This document shows, piece after piece, positions 7,976 to 16,399 of a DNA stretch of 64,000 bases (positions are counted from its first letter, which is position 1; each line of letters opens with the position of its first letter). Source of the DNA: Arthrobacter sp. PM3 (lineage in GTDB: Bacteria; Actinomycetota; Actinomycetes; Actinomycetales; Micrococcaceae); assembly GCF_003352915.1 (NCBI RefSeq), contig NZ_CP022314.1, forward strand, positions 186,001 through 250,000, in the 5' to 3' direction. A program made the position numbers and the translations under genes. The notes under the pieces were generated by a model. The model was given only the letters and a program-made list of their open reading frames with translations. It did no database searches and was not told the DNA's origin.

Positions 7976-9652
7976 CTACAGGCCCAGCCGGGCCGCGGCC
8001 TCCTGGCGCATGTCCACCTTGCGGATCTTGCCGGAAACGGTCATCGGGAAGCTCTCCCGGACATCGACGTAGCGCGGGATCTTGTAGTGTGCCAGCTTGC
8101 CGCGGCAGAACTCGGCCAGGCCGGCGGCATCCAGCGGCGCGGCGCCGGGTTTCATGATGACGCACGCCATCAGTTCCTCGCCGTACTTGGCGTCCGGCAC
8201 GCCGATCACCTGCACGTCCTGGATGTCCGGGTGGGTGTAGAGAAACTCCTCGATTTCGCGCGGATACACGTTCTCCCCGCCGCGGATCACCATGTCCTTG
8301 ATCCGGCCCTCGATCACGATATAGCCGTCGGCGTCCATCCGGGCGAGGTCTCCGGTGTGCATCCATCCCTCGGCGTCGATCGCCTCGGCGGTCTTGTCCG
8401 GCTGGTTCCAGTACCCCTGCATCACGGCGTACCCGCGGGTGCACAGTTCGCCGATCCCGCCGCGCTCGAGCACCTCCCCCGTGACCGGGTCCACGATCCG
8501 GCTCTCCAGGTTGGGCATCGTCCGGCCCACGGTCTCGGTGCGCTGGGCCATGGTGTCCACGCTCCGGGTCATCGTGGATACCGGCGAGGTCTCCGTCATG
8601 CCGTAGCAGATGGCGACGTCGCGCATGTTCATTTCGCCGATGACCCGGTTCATCACCTCGATCGGGCAGAGGGATCCGGCCATGACGCCCGTGCGCAGTG
8701 TGGAGAGGTCGTAAGAGGCGAAGTCCGGCAGTGCGAGCTCGGCGATGAACATGGTGGGCACCCCGTAGAGGGAGGTTCCGCCGAAATCCTGCACGGCTTC
8801 CAGCGCCGCCGCCGGGGAGAACGACCGGCCGGGAATGATCGTCGCGGCCCCGTGGCTGAGTGCCGCCAGGTTCCCGATCACCATGCCGAAACAGTGATAG
8901 AACGGCACCGGAATCACCACGCGGTCGTGTTCGGTGTAACCCAGCTGCTCGCCGATCGAGTACCCGTTGTTGAGGATGTTGTGGTGGGTCAGCGTGGCAC
9001 CTTTCGGGAATCCCGTGGTGCCGGAGGTGTACTGCAGGTTGATGGGATCGTGCGCGTCCAGGTCCGCCATGCGCGCCTGCAGCGCGGAATGTCCGACGTC
9101 GTCGGCCCGCCGCAGCAGCTCGGCGTAGGTCCGCTCCGCTTCCCTTTCCGGTTCGCCGGCGCTGAGCCCGTCGACACCGCCCGCCGGAAGGAAGATGAGC
9201 TCGCGCAGGTCCGGGCACGCCGCAAGCGCCTGGCGCGCCATCGCGGTGTAGTCGCTGTTCCGGTCCGAGGGCGCCGTGACCAGCATGCGCATGCCATTCT
9301 GCCGGACGACGAACTCGAGTTCGTGGCTGCGGTAGGCCGGGTTAACGTTGACCAGGATTGCCCCGGTCTTCGCGGTGGCGTACTGCAGGATGGTCCATTC
9401 GGCGCAGTTCGGGCTCCAGATGCCGATCCGCTCACCTTTGGCAACGCCCAGGGCGAGCAGCGCACGCGCCAGGCGGTCGACGTCGTCGTTCAACTTGGCA
9501 TAGCTCCAGCGCCGGGCTTCCTCGCCGGGCACCGCAGCCGCCTCGATCAGCGCGTCGTGGTACGGGAACTGCGCCGCGATCCGTTCGAAGTTCGCGCCGA
9601 TGGTTTCCTCGAGCAGCGGGACGTCAGTGTCCCCGCCTGTATAAGCAAGCAT
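7976..9652 (-). CDS. fatty-acyl-CoA synthetase (AMP-binding family)
   Basis: A 558-residue adenylate-forming enzyme. The P-loop-like motif is YTSGTTGFPKG (about residue 210), followed by the YGMTETSP segment, the GWMHTGDLA motif, the hinge IKDMVIRGGENVYPREIE, and the C-terminal catalytic lysine in SGKIRKVDMR. It activates a carboxylic acid to acyl-AMP and then to the CoA thioester, probably for fatty-acid degradation. No beta-oxidation genes are adjacent. TAGCGT lies 6 bases before ATG 9652, so the transcript is probably leaderless. It is divergent from the small monooxygenase at 9765. Confidence 0.9.
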   Translation of the reverse strand: MLAYTGGDTDVPLLEETIGANFERIAAQFPYHDALIEAAAVPGEEARRWSYAKLNDDVDRLARALLALGVAKGERIGIWSPNCAEWTILQYATAKTGAILVNVNPAYRSHELEFVVRQNGMRMLVTAPSDRNSDYTAMARQALAACPDLRELIFLPAGGVDGLSAGEPEREAERTYAELLRRADDVGHSALQARMADLDAHDPINLQYTSGTTGFPKGATLTHHNILNNGYSIGEQLGYTEHDRVVIPVPFYHCFGMVIGNLAALSHGAATIIPGRSFSPAAALEAVQDFGGTSLYGVPTMFIAELALPDFASYDLSTLRTGVMAGSLCPIEVMNRVIGEMNMRDVAICYGMTETSPVSTMTRSVDTMAQRTETVGRTMPNLESRIVDPVTGEVLERGGIGELCTRGYAVMQGYWNQPDKTAEAIDAEGWMHTGDLARMDADGYIVIEGRIKDMVIRGGENVYPREIEEFLYTHPDIQDVQVIGVPDAKYGEELMACVIMKPGAAPLDAAGLAEFCRGKLAHYKIPRYVDVRESFPMTVSGKIRKVDMRQEAAARLGL

Positions 9653-9658
9653 GGTGTG

Positions 9659-9664
9659 ACGCTA
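9659..9664 (-). promoter_or_regulatory. -10 element of acyl-CoA synthetase gene
   Basis: TAGCGT, 6 bases before ATG 9652; leaderless arrangement. Confidence 0.45.
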
Positions 9665-9751
9665 CCAACTGCGCGGGGGCAAAAGAAGAGCAAAGCTTGG
9701 AAGTCCTATGAAATCTTGAGGTCATCTGCCGGCGCCGGCGCGGACGCCCGG

Positions 9752-9757
9752 TAGGGT
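9752..9757 (+). promoter_or_regulatory. -10 element of quinol monooxygenase-like gene
   Basis: TAGGGT, 7 bases before ATG 9765; leaderless arrangement with no Shine-Dalgarno. Confidence 0.5.
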
Positions 9758-9764
9758 ATTTGGC

Positions 9765-10043
9765 ATGAGCGAACCCATCGACCTGCTGGCCACTTTCATC
9801 CCCAACGACGGCGAATTCTTCCGCGTGAAGCTCGCCCTGGAAATCGCCATTGACGAGGTGGTCAACGAGCCCGGCTGCATCCGCTACGAGCTCACCGAAG
9901 CCAACGAGGACAAGCTCGTGCTGACCGAACGGTGGGCCAGCCAGGACGACCTCGACAAGCATGCCAAGGGCACCGCCCTCCAGGATCTGAACGAATCCCT
10001 CAGCGCGCTGCTGGCCGAGCCGGTCAAGGTCGAGAAAGTCTGA
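9765..10043 (+). CDS. putative quinol monooxygenase (ABM domain)
   Basis: A 92-residue dimeric alpha-beta barrel protein. It shows the ABM pattern: a first strand (LLATFIPN), a long helix (FRVKLALEIAIDEVVNEPGCIRYEL), the LTERWASQDDLDKH segment and a short C-terminal helix. Family members oxidise quinols or are related small oxidoreductases without bound cofactor. The position beside the acyl-CoA synthetase is divergent, so no shared pathway follows. The mRNA is probably leaderless. A palindromic repeat lies 57 bases after the stop and may act as its terminator. Confidence 0.82.
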   Translation: MSEPIDLLATFIPNDGEFFRVKLALEIAIDEVVNEPGCIRYELTEANEDKLVLTERWASQDDLDKHAKGTALQDLNESLSALLAEPVKVEKV

Positions 10044-10100
10044 CCAACCCCTCCACGGCCCCCGGCCCTGGGGACACCCAACAGCCTGAGGCCCCCAACA

Positions 10101-10165
10101 GCAACGCGGGGTCACTCCGCGCCCGTCCAGGAAGGATTTATGGGCGCGGAGTGACCCCGCGTTGC
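10101..10165. repeat. palindromic intergenic repeat, family A copy 1
   Basis: A perfect 24-bp inverted repeat: GCAACGCGGGGTCA plus variable block CTCCGCGCCC at 10101-10124, complement at 10142-10165, 17-base loop. It lies between the convergent ends of the ABM-like and thioredoxin genes. Further copies are at 27302, 47565, 55964 and 59524. Confidence 0.9.
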
Positions 10166-10181
10166 TTGTGCCTGTAGGGGT

Positions 10182-10595
10182 TTAGGCTTCGGGGATCTGG
10201 GTGCCGTCCTGCTTGGCCGCCGCGGCAGCGGCTTCGGCCTGGGAGCGGGCCACATGGGCGTGGACTTCCTCCATGTCCAGGGCCTTGACGGCGTCCACCA
10301 CCTGTTCCAGTTGCTGGGCGTTCAGGGCGCCCGGCTGCGAGAACACCAGGACCTTTTCGCGGAATGCCATCAGTGTGGGGATCGAGGTGATGCCGGCCTC
10401 GGCGGCGAGCTGCTGCTCGGCCTCGGTGTCCACCTTGGAGAAAACGACGTCCGGGTGCTTCTCGGAGACTGCTGAGTACGTGGGGCCAAACTGCTTGCAC
10501 GGACCGCACCATTCGGCCCAGAAATCGACAAGGACGATGTCGTTGTCCTCGACGGTCGATGCGAACTGTTCACCTGTGATGTCTACGGTAGCCAT
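10182..10595 (-). CDS. thioredoxin-family protein
   Basis: A 137-residue cytoplasmic protein with a complete thioredoxin fold: the FWAEWCGPCKQF active site (WCGPC, about residue 29), the cis-proline in SIPTLMAF and the ending helix. An extra 30-residue Ala/Gln-rich tail follows residue 105, making it longer than classic thioredoxin. It should reduce protein disulfides with electrons from thioredoxin reductase. TACCGT lies 6 bases before ATG 10595, giving a leaderless arrangement. The tail is of unknown function. Confidence 0.9.
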   Translation of the reverse strand: MATVDITGEQFASTVEDNDIVLVDFWAEWCGPCKQFGPTYSAVSEKHPDVVFSKVDTEAEQQLAAEAGITSIPTLMAFREKVLVFSQPGALNAQQLEQVVDAVKALDMEEVHAHVARSQAEAAAAAAKQDGTQIPEA

Positions 10596-10601
10596 GAGTC
10601 A

Positions 10602-10607
10602 ACGGTA
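10602..10607 (-). promoter_or_regulatory. -10 element of thioredoxin gene
   Basis: TACCGT, 6 bases before ATG 10595. Confidence 0.45.
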
Positions 10608-10672
10608 CGGGAGCCTGCGGTGATTGTCCCCGGCATTTCGCTGTTGGCACACCCCGCAGGCGCGGGCGCTGC

Positions 10673-11218
10673 TCAGGCCCAGGCATGCGGGGCCGGACGC
10701 CGGGCACCGGGCAGCCCGTTGGTTTCGCGCCAGTCATGGATCCACTCCGGCAGTTCCAGACCCGCCGGCGGGGCGCCGAATTCGCGGAGAATCTCGTCCT
10801 GGCTGACCGGTTTGCCCTTTCGTACCAGCCGGGTGGCGATGTAGGCGCGGGCATAGATCTCGCCGTCCACCACCATCCGCTGTTCGAAGTAGATGGCCTT
10901 CGCGTCCAGGCCGATGATCCGGGTTTCGACCGTGTACCGCTGCCAGAGCTGCAGCGACCGGCGGAAGGCGATGGTTTCACCGGCCGCCACCGGGGTCCAG
11001 CCCTTCCGGCGCATCTTCTTCCAGGTTCCGCTGCGGGCCATGAGGTCGAAGCGGCCGAGGTCCATCAGCGAGAAATACATGCCGTTGTTGACGTGCATGG
11101 CGATGTCAATGTCGGTCGGCAGGACCCGCAACGGCAGGGACGAGCTGTCCCAGATACTCAGGGGCGGGCGGCGCGAGGACGTGAACAGCAGCAGGAGGGT
11201 ACGAAGCAAGAGGTGCAT
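10673..11218 (-). CDS. acyl-CoA thioesterase-like (hot-dog fold) protein
   Basis: A 181-residue protein with a short hydrophobic N-terminal helix (LLLRTLLLLF) that may tether it to the membrane, then a hot-dog fold: LPTDIDIAMHVNNGMYFSLMD is the characteristic D-x-D-x-N-x-H-x-N-N-x-x-Y strand/helix, followed by the WQRYTVETRIIGLD and IYFEQRMVVDGEIYARAYI strands. It resembles 4-hydroxybenzoyl-CoA/THEM6-type thioesterases; the substrate is unknown. TAACAT is 6 bases before ATG 11218 and overlaps a TGTTACC-N4-GGTAACA dyad, so expression may be repressor-controlled. Confidence 0.8.
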   Translation of the reverse strand: MHLLLRTLLLLFTSSRRPPLSIWDSSSLPLRVLPTDIDIAMHVNNGMYFSLMDLGRFDLMARSGTWKKMRRKGWTPVAAGETIAFRRSLQLWQRYTVETRIIGLDAKAIYFEQRMVVDGEIYARAYIATRLVRKGKPVSQDEILREFGAPPAGLELPEWIHDWRETNGLPGARRPAPHAWA

Positions 11219-11224
11219 GGGGCA

Positions 11225-11243
11225 ATGTTACCGGTGGGTAACA
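11225..11243. promoter_or_regulatory. dyad overlapping the thioesterase -10
   Basis: TGTTACC (11226-11232) and GGTAACA (11237-11243) form a 7-bp inverted repeat with a 4-base spacer. The minus-strand -10 TAACAT (11225-11230) lies inside the left arm, 6 bases from ATG 11218. Confidence 0.45.
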
Positions 11244-11281
11244 ATGCTGCCAAGGGCGGGAATAAGGGACCTTTGGACCGA

Positions 11282-11310
11282 TTGACCGTGCCGCCGTGCG
11301 GGAACATAAT
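11282..11310 (+). promoter_or_regulatory. consensus-like housekeeping promoter
   Basis: TTGACC (11282-11287), 17-base spacer, CATAAT (11305-11310). It points to the DUF7144-type membrane gene starting at 11392 and would give a leader of about 75 bases. Confidence 0.65.
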
Positions 11311-11391
11311 CGGAATCAGTACTACCTTCATCCACGACTGCGCCGACCATGAGGCCGACGGCAGAGCGTTCAACGGAAAGCGGTCGGAATC

Positions 11392-11820
11392 ATGAGTACT
11401 GCCCATCACCCTGTCACTGTAACCGGCTGGACCGGTTGGGCCCGTTTTGCGGGGGTCATTCTGATTATCAACGGCGTCTTCAGCGGTCTCCAGGGACTCG
11501 TCGCGCTGACCGGGCCCGACACGTACTATCTGGCGACGCCGGGCACGTTGTTCCTCTTCGATGCGAAGGGCTGGGGCTGGTGGAATATTGCCATCGGTGC
11601 AGGCCTGATTCTCACCGCCGTCGCGCTGTTCGCCGGTGCCACTTGGGCCCGGATCACGGCGGTCATCCTGGCCGGCCTCAGCGCGGTGGTTCAATTGATG
11701 CTGATTCCGTCGCAGCCATGGTGGTCCGTCATCGTCATCGCCGTCGACGTCCTCATCATCTATGCGATCATCGCCCACGGCGAGGAACTCAAGGCCGAAA
11801 ACGCACCGCCGGCGTCCTAG
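11392..11820 (+). CDS. four-helix membrane protein, DUF7144-like
   Basis: A 142-residue protein with four predicted membrane helices (residues about 15-37, 62-82, 87-106, 110-128). The pattern GWARFAGVILIINGVFSGLQGL ... WGWWNIAIGAGLILTAVALFAGATWAR matches small actinobacterial membrane proteins grouped as DUF7144; no function is known. Both ends face the cytoplasm if the positive-inside rule holds. It has the best sigma-70-type promoter of the window upstream, suggesting constitutive expression. The family assignment is from memory of the pattern. Confidence 0.75.
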   Translation: MSTAHHPVTVTGWTGWARFAGVILIINGVFSGLQGLVALTGPDTYYLATPGTLFLFDAKGWGWWNIAIGAGLILTAVALFAGATWARITAVILAGLSAVVQLMLIPSQPWWSVIVIAVDVLIIYAIIAHGEELKAENAPPAS

Positions 11821-11898
11821 GGCACCGAATCTCCGGGCACTGAATCCCCAGGCCACGACGGCCGCGGCCGGCGGCTTTGATCCGCCACGCCGCGGCCG

Positions 11899-12318
11899 TC
11901 AGTGCGTGGCAATCAGTTCAACCTCGTAGCCGTCCGAATTCTCAAGGTAGGCCGCGAAGTGGCCGGGTCCGCCCGCGTGCGGGTATTTCTCCGGAAACAA
12001 TGCACGCCAGCCATGGTTGAGGCTTTCGGCCGCCAGGGCATCGACCTGCTCCGGCGTTCCTGCACTGAATGCTAGATGGTTCAGCCCCGGCGCGGTGCGT
12101 TCGTGCACCGCACCGGTCAAGTCGCGCGATTGCTCGACCACAATGTAGGTCGGGCCGCGACGCCAGCTGCATCCGTGGGCCCAGTCCTGGTAGGGCTCGT
12201 AGCCGAGCCGGCCCAGCAGCCAGCCCCACTGGCGCTTGGCCCGCGGCAGGTCCGGCACCCAGAGTTCTACGTGGTGCAGGCCGCCGAAGGTCACGGGGGC
12301 ACCCCATTCAGCTGGCAT
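11899..12318 (-). CDS. VOC-family protein
   Basis: A 139-residue vicinal-oxygen-chelate protein. HHVELWVPDLPRAKRQWGWLLGRLGY is the typical first module, LNHLAFSAGTPEQVDAL the second, and YLENSDGYEVELIA the end with the metal-binding Glu expected in EVELIA. His in HHVELW, His in NHLAF and that Glu are plausible metal ligands. It follows the GNAT gene by 16 bases on the same strand, so both are likely co-transcribed. The substrate is unknown; similar proteins annotate as glyoxalase or bleomycin-resistance type. Confidence 0.85.
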   Translation of the reverse strand: MPAEWGAPVTFGGLHHVELWVPDLPRAKRQWGWLLGRLGYEPYQDWAHGCSWRRGPTYIVVEQSRDLTGAVHERTAPGLNHLAFSAGTPEQVDALAAESLNHGWRALFPEKYPHAGGPGHFAAYLENSDGYEVELIATH

Positions 12319-12334
12319 CAGGGTTCAGCTGCCA

Positions 12335-12877
12335 TCAGAACAGGATCCGCTGAAGGAGGATGTGGTCCTGCCAGGTGCCGGCGATCCGGAGGTAGGCGGG
12401 CGCGCGGCCGATTTCCTCGAAGCCGGCGCGTTTCAGGATTCGCTGTGATGCCGCGTTGTGCGGGAGGGTAGCGGCCTGCAGCCGGTGCAGCCCCAGCTCC
12501 GTCCGGGCGGCCTCGACGGCGAATCCCAGCGCGGCCGAGCCGATCCCCTGCCCGGTCAGGTCCTTGTCCACCCAGTACCCGACGTGGGCACTGAGGAACG
12601 GCCCCCGGACGATGCCGCTGAGGTTCATGACCCCGACCACCCGGGGACCGTCCAGAAGGACCCACGGCACGTCCGATCCGGCAACGAACAGCCGGAGCTT
12701 GGCTTCGATGCTGGCGGACTGTCCCTCCGCCGTGAAGAATTCCTCCGCCCGCACAGGCTCCCACGGCGCCAGGTGTTCGCGGTTGCGGAGGTAGGCCGCG
12801 GCGAGCGGGCCGGCGTCGGACCTGTGCAACACCCGCACGCGCACTCTCGCTGTCAAGGCGGTACTGGTCCCGGTCAC
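12335..12877 (-). CDS. GNAT acetyltransferase, RimJ/RimL type
   Basis: A 180-residue acetyltransferase. It shows the RimJ/L pattern VRVLHRSDAGPLAAAYLRNREHLAPWEP, the acetyl-CoA loop GQGIGSAALGFAVE (QxxGxG/A), and the ending QRILKRAGFEEIGRAPAYLRIAGTWQDHILL. It should transfer acetyl from acetyl-CoA to an N-terminal or other amine; the target is unknown. GTG 12877 is preceded at 6 bases by TAGAGT, a leaderless arrangement. It heads a two-gene unit with the VOC gene. Confidence 0.88.
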   Translation of the reverse strand: MTGTSTALTARVRVRVLHRSDAGPLAAAYLRNREHLAPWEPVRAEEFFTAEGQSASIEAKLRLFVAGSDVPWVLLDGPRVVGVMNLSGIVRGPFLSAHVGYWVDKDLTGQGIGSAALGFAVEAARTELGLHRLQAATLPHNAASQRILKRAGFEEIGRAPAYLRIAGTWQDHILLQRILF

Positions 12878-12883
12878 CCGGAG

Positions 12884-12889
12884 ACTCTA
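12884..12889 (-). promoter_or_regulatory. -10 element of GNAT-VOC unit
   Basis: TAGAGT, 6 bases before GTG 12877. Confidence 0.45.
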
Positions 12890-12921
12890 ACGGTCATTCC
12901 GCGCACGTTCAATCAGGGCCC

Positions 12922-13653
12922 TCAAGCCGTGGCTTCGTCGTCGTCCTCATTCGGGTCGGCACCGTGAACGGTGACGCTCGTCACGCCCGGCACGTCCAGC
13001 AGGTAGGGGACGAGTTCCCGTAACGGAAGATGCCCGTGGAAGCGGATGTCCATCAGGACTATCGGTTTTTGTTCGGTGCCCGATTTCTTGGTGCTCAGGA
13101 TCGATGAGCTGAAGCCCATGTTGGTGGCGATCTCCAGAACCTTTCTGAGCACGCCCTGGTTGTCGGCGTAGCCCAGATGCAGGACGCGGTTGGTGTCCTG
13201 GGTGGGGATTCTGCGGACCGCGGGAGAAACCACGTACAAGGTGATGAGGTGGAATGCGGTCAGCGAAAGGGCCAGTGAAAGCATCCCGGCGCCGCACGCC
13301 ATGCCGACCGCGGCCGACACCCAGATGCTCGCCGCCGTCGTCAGGCCCCGGACAGCATTCCTGCCCTTGAAGATCACGCCGGCGCCGAGGAAGCCGATGC
13401 CGCTGACAATCTGGGCCGCAATGCGGGACGGGTCCATGGTGGCCCCGGGCGGCAGCGCGGCGGAAAACCCGTAGGCGGAGATCAGCGTGAACGTGCACGA
13501 TCCGAGTCCGACCAGGACATGGGTGCGGTACCCGGCAACTTTCTGCCGGACCTGGCGCTCGGTACCTATCAGGGAGCAAAGGACAAAGGTCGACAGCAGG
13601 AGCCAGATTTCCACCAGTGTTGTCTTGGTGAACAGCCCATATGCGTCGTCCAT
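12922..13653 (-). CDS. MgtC/SapB-family membrane protein
   Basis: A 243-residue protein with four or five N-terminal helices and a C-terminal cytoplasmic domain of about 90 residues. The family signature is GIGFLGAGVIFKGRNAVRGLTTAASIWVSAAVGMACG. The tail (HLGYADNQGVLRKVLEIATN) looks ACT-like. MgtC relatives support growth in low magnesium and modulate membrane ATPases. ATG 13653 is chosen over the longer frame because GGAGG lies 3-7 bases upstream and the protein begins just before the first helix. No magnesium transporter is adjacent. Confidence 0.88.
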   Translation of the reverse strand: MDDAYGLFTKTTLVEIWLLLSTFVLCSLIGTERQVRQKVAGYRTHVLVGLGSCTFTLISAYGFSAALPPGATMDPSRIAAQIVSGIGFLGAGVIFKGRNAVRGLTTAASIWVSAAVGMACGAGMLSLALSLTAFHLITLYVVSPAVRRIPTQDTNRVLHLGYADNQGVLRKVLEIATNMGFSSSILSTKKSGTEQKPIVLMDIRFHGHLPLRELVPYLLDVPGVTSVTVHGADPNEDDDEATA

Positions 13654-13779
13654 GGTGCCTCCGACTCGGCCCGAGAGCGGCTCCCCGGCCAATCCCGGAG
13701 AGCGACAACGGCTCTCGAGGTTGATACTACCGCCGCCCCCGGACCGGGAACAGGGCGGGAGGGCCCGCGCCGGCCGGGC

Positions 13780-15375
13780 TCAGGCGGCGAGATCCCGGCG
13801 GCGCCACCCGGCGTAACCGAGGGCAGCGAGCGCAGCTGCAGCCACCGTCAGGCCCAGCAGAGGCCCGACGGCGCCGGAATCCAGCGGGAGCAGCGGCGAA
13901 TGCCGGAACGGCGAGAGGTCCATGAGCCATTCCGGGGCGTTCCACAGCACGCCGAACTCTCCCAGCGCGACGAAAAGCAGCAGCAAACCCCAGACCGTCC
14001 CGGTGAGCCGGGGCGCCCAACCGAAGACGGCCAGTACGACTGCGGTCATAACCCACGCCGCGGGGATCTGGGCGGCGGCGGCCGCCGTCACCCGCCACAG
14101 CTGGTTTCCGTCGTTCAGGACCCCGGCGGCGCCGGCGCCGATCGACAGCCCGGCCAGCAGCATGAGAAGGACGACGCCGGCCAGTGCGAGGGCGAAATGG
14201 CTCGTCGCCCACTGCGGCCGGGTGGTGGCGGTGCCCAGCAGTGCCTCCACGTGGCCGGCCGTCTCCTCGTCACGAAGGCGGCTGGCCGCGGACAATCCGT
14301 AGGCAGCAGCCAGCAGTCCCATGACGCTGACCTCCGCGGCAATGAACGCATCCGTCATGGCCTGGGTTCCGCCGAGCATCCTGATCAGATCCTGCGCGTT
14401 GGGGGAACTCAACAGGTCCGTGACGTTTCCTACGAGCGAGCCGATCACCACGCCGAACACCACGAAGGCCACCGACCATGCCGCCAGCAGGCGCAGCTGC
14501 AGGCGCACGGCAAGGCCGCCGACGCCGCGAAGTGCCCCCCGCGGGGGCCCGGGACGGTCCTCCCGCAGCCCGGCGCCGAGGTCCCGCCCGGCCCGGAGGG
14601 CCAGAGCCACGGGCACGAGGGCGGCGCAGAGTGCCATCGGCAGGACGAGCACCCACCAGTGGTCCCCGGCGAAGGCGCGGATCTGCTGGTTCCAGCCGAT
14701 GGGCGAAAGCCATGACCACGCGGACGGGCCGGGTTCGGCGAGGTCACCCACGGCCCGCAGCGCGTAGGTCACGGCGACGATGCCGACACCCAGCCCCGTG
14801 GCGGCCCGCGCGCTGGCGGTCAGTTGGGCGGTCACCCCGGCGACGGCGCTGAACGCCATGCCGGTGGCTGCCCAGCCCAGTCCGAAGGCGAGGGATCCGG
14901 CGGCCGGAAGGCCGCCGGCGGCCAGCGCCACGGCAGTGACCAGCCCCAGGATGAGGCTCGCCCCGAAACTGATGCTGAGGGCGGCCGCGAGCGGGGCGTC
15001 GCGCCCCAGCCGGCCGCCGCCGAGGAGTTCCAGCCGCCCGGACTCTTCGTCGCTGCGGGTATGCCGGATGGTGATGACCACCATGAGCACCGCGAGGATG
15101 GCCGCCATGAATGCCGTGTACTTGATCAGGGACAGCGCCCCGAGCGACGTGGGGTCGTAGACCCTGCCGAACATCGCCACCAGCGAGGCCGTGGCATTCA
15201 AGGCCGTTGCGGCGCTGACCCGGCTCGCGACGTCGGGGTAGAGCTCTGCGCCGGCTACAGCCGTTGAATAGGCCGTCACGGCGAATCCTGCGATCCAGGC
15301 CGGCAGCAGCCACCTGTCCCGGCGCAGCCCGAGCCGGATCAGGATCCCCGTTCCCGCCAGCGTGTCACGCATCAC
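13780..15375 (-). CDS. ABC-2 exporter permease
   Basis: A 531-residue protein with about twelve helices in two homologous halves, each starting with a small Arg-rich cytoplasmic stretch (GLRRDRWLLPAW; LRLLAAWSVAF). The repeated DEESGRLELL and DEETAGHVEALLGT segments are characteristic of two-domain ABC-2 permeases annotated as polyketide-antibiotic or drug exporters. Its start overlaps the stop of the ATPase gene by 4 bases (ATGA), so the pair is translationally coupled. The exported compound is unknown. Confidence 0.87.
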   Translation of the reverse strand: MMRDTLAGTGILIRLGLRRDRWLLPAWIAGFAVTAYSTAVAGAELYPDVASRVSAATALNATASLVAMFGRVYDPTSLGALSLIKYTAFMAAILAVLMVVITIRHTRSDEESGRLELLGGGRLGRDAPLAAALSISFGASLILGLVTAVALAAGGLPAAGSLAFGLGWAATGMAFSAVAGVTAQLTASARAATGLGVGIVAVTYALRAVGDLAEPGPSAWSWLSPIGWNQQIRAFAGDHWWVLVLPMALCAALVPVALALRAGRDLGAGLREDRPGPPRGALRGVGGLAVRLQLRLLAAWSVAFVVFGVVIGSLVGNVTDLLSSPNAQDLIRMLGGTQAMTDAFIAAEVSVMGLLAAAYGLSAASRLRDEETAGHVEALLGTATTRPQWATSHFALALAGVVLLMLLAGLSIGAGAAGVLNDGNQLWRVTAAAAAQIPAAWVMTAVVLAVFGWAPRLTGTVWGLLLLFVALGEFGVLWNAPEWLMDLSPFRHSPLLPLDSGAVGPLLGLTVAAAALAALGYAGWRRRDLAA

Positions 15376-16292
15376 CGGGCCGCCCGCTGCCCGTCCCCGG
15401 CGGCCGGCACCGTTGCGCCGTAGTGGCGCAGGAACAGGTCCTCGAGGGTCGGCGGCTGGCTGGTCAGTGCGAGCAGACCGGCGTCAGTCAGCGCCCGCAT
15501 CAGCGGGGCCAGCCCGGAGGGTTCCACCTGGGCGCTGACGCGGTGGTTCGTGATGACGACGTCGTGGACGCCGGGCAGGGCGTCCAGCCCTGCCGGCATC
15601 GCCGCGACGTCGGCAGTGACGGACGTCCGGGTGAGGTGCCTGAGCTCGTCCAGCCGCCCGGTGTCCACCACCTGGCCCTCGCGGATGATGCTGACCCGGT
15701 CCGAGAGGGCCTCGGCCTCGCTGAGGATGTGGCTGCTGAGCAGCACCGTGCGGCCCTGGTCCCGGAGGTCCCGGACACAGCCGCGGAAGGCTTCCTCCAT
15801 GAGCGGATCCAGGCCGCTGGTGGGCTCATCGAGCAGGAACAGCTCGGCATCGGTGGCCAACGCGGCGATCAGGGCGACTTTCTGGCGGTTGCCTTTGGAA
15901 TAGGTGCGGGACTTCTTGGTCGGGTCGAGGTCGAATATCTGTAGCAGCCGGTCCCGGCGGCCCGCGTCCTGGCCGCCCTGAAGCCGTCCGAGGAGGTCGA
16001 TCACTTCACCGCCGGTCAGGTTGGGCCACAGCGCGACATCGCCGGGGACGTAGGCCAGGCGCCGGTGGAGGCTGGCGACGTCGTGCCACGGGTCAAGGCC
16101 CAGGACCCGGATGGACCCCGCGTTGGCCCGGAGCATCCCCAGGAGCAGGCGGATGGTGGTCGATTTCCCGGAGCCGTTCGGGCCCAGGAAGCCGTGGACC
16201 TCTCCTGCGTCGACGGAAAAGTCCAGCCCGTTCAGGGCAGTGACCGTCCCGAATCGCTTCACCACCCCGGCCATCTCCACGACGCTCGCCAT
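15372..16292 (-). CDS. ABC exporter ATP-binding protein
   Basis: A 306-residue ATPase with Walker A GPNGSGKST, a YSKGNRQKVAL signature (diverged from LSGGQ, typical of DrrA-like exporters), Walker B LFLLDEPTSGLDP and the switch histidine in LLSSHILSEAEAL. The C-terminal 90 residues form the DrrA-type extra domain. It energises the permease encoded immediately downstream. A GTG at 16301 gives three more residues, but TATCGT lies 7 bases before ATG 16292, which favours the ATG as a leaderless start. Confidence 0.9.
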   Translation of the reverse strand: MASVVEMAGVVKRFGTVTALNGLDFSVDAGEVHGFLGPNGSGKSTTIRLLLGMLRANAGSIRVLGLDPWHDVASLHRRLAYVPGDVALWPNLTGGEVIDLLGRLQGGQDAGRRDRLLQIFDLDPTKKSRTYSKGNRQKVALIAALATDAELFLLDEPTSGLDPLMEEAFRGCVRDLRDQGRTVLLSSHILSEAEALSDRVSIIREGQVVDTGRLDELRHLTRTSVTADVAAMPAGLDALPGVHDVVITNHRVSAQVEPSGLAPLMRALTDAGLLALTSQPPTLEDLFLRHYGATVPAAGDGQRAAR

Positions 16293-16299
16293 AGGGGAC

Positions 16300-16305
16300 A
16301 CGATA
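16300..16305 (-). promoter_or_regulatory. -10 element of ABC exporter operon
   Basis: TATCGT, 7 bases before ATG 16292; decides the start. Confidence 0.5.
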
Positions 16306-16386
16306 CGCCGGGGACCGCCAATTTAGCCCCGGCCTAAGGACCTCTCCGGCCGGATCCCCGGACTGTCGCGGCGGGCACCGGCGTCG

Positions 16387-16392
16387 TAGCCT
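16387..16392 (+). promoter_or_regulatory. -10 element of DUF1810 gene
   Basis: TAGCCT, 7 bases before ATG 16400. Confidence 0.5.
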
Positions 16393-16399
16393 AGCGGTC

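Noticed and set aside
7973..9754. 593-codon frame opposite the acyl-CoA synthetase
   Set aside because: Exactly mirrors the synthetase gene; no family pattern; no ribosome site.
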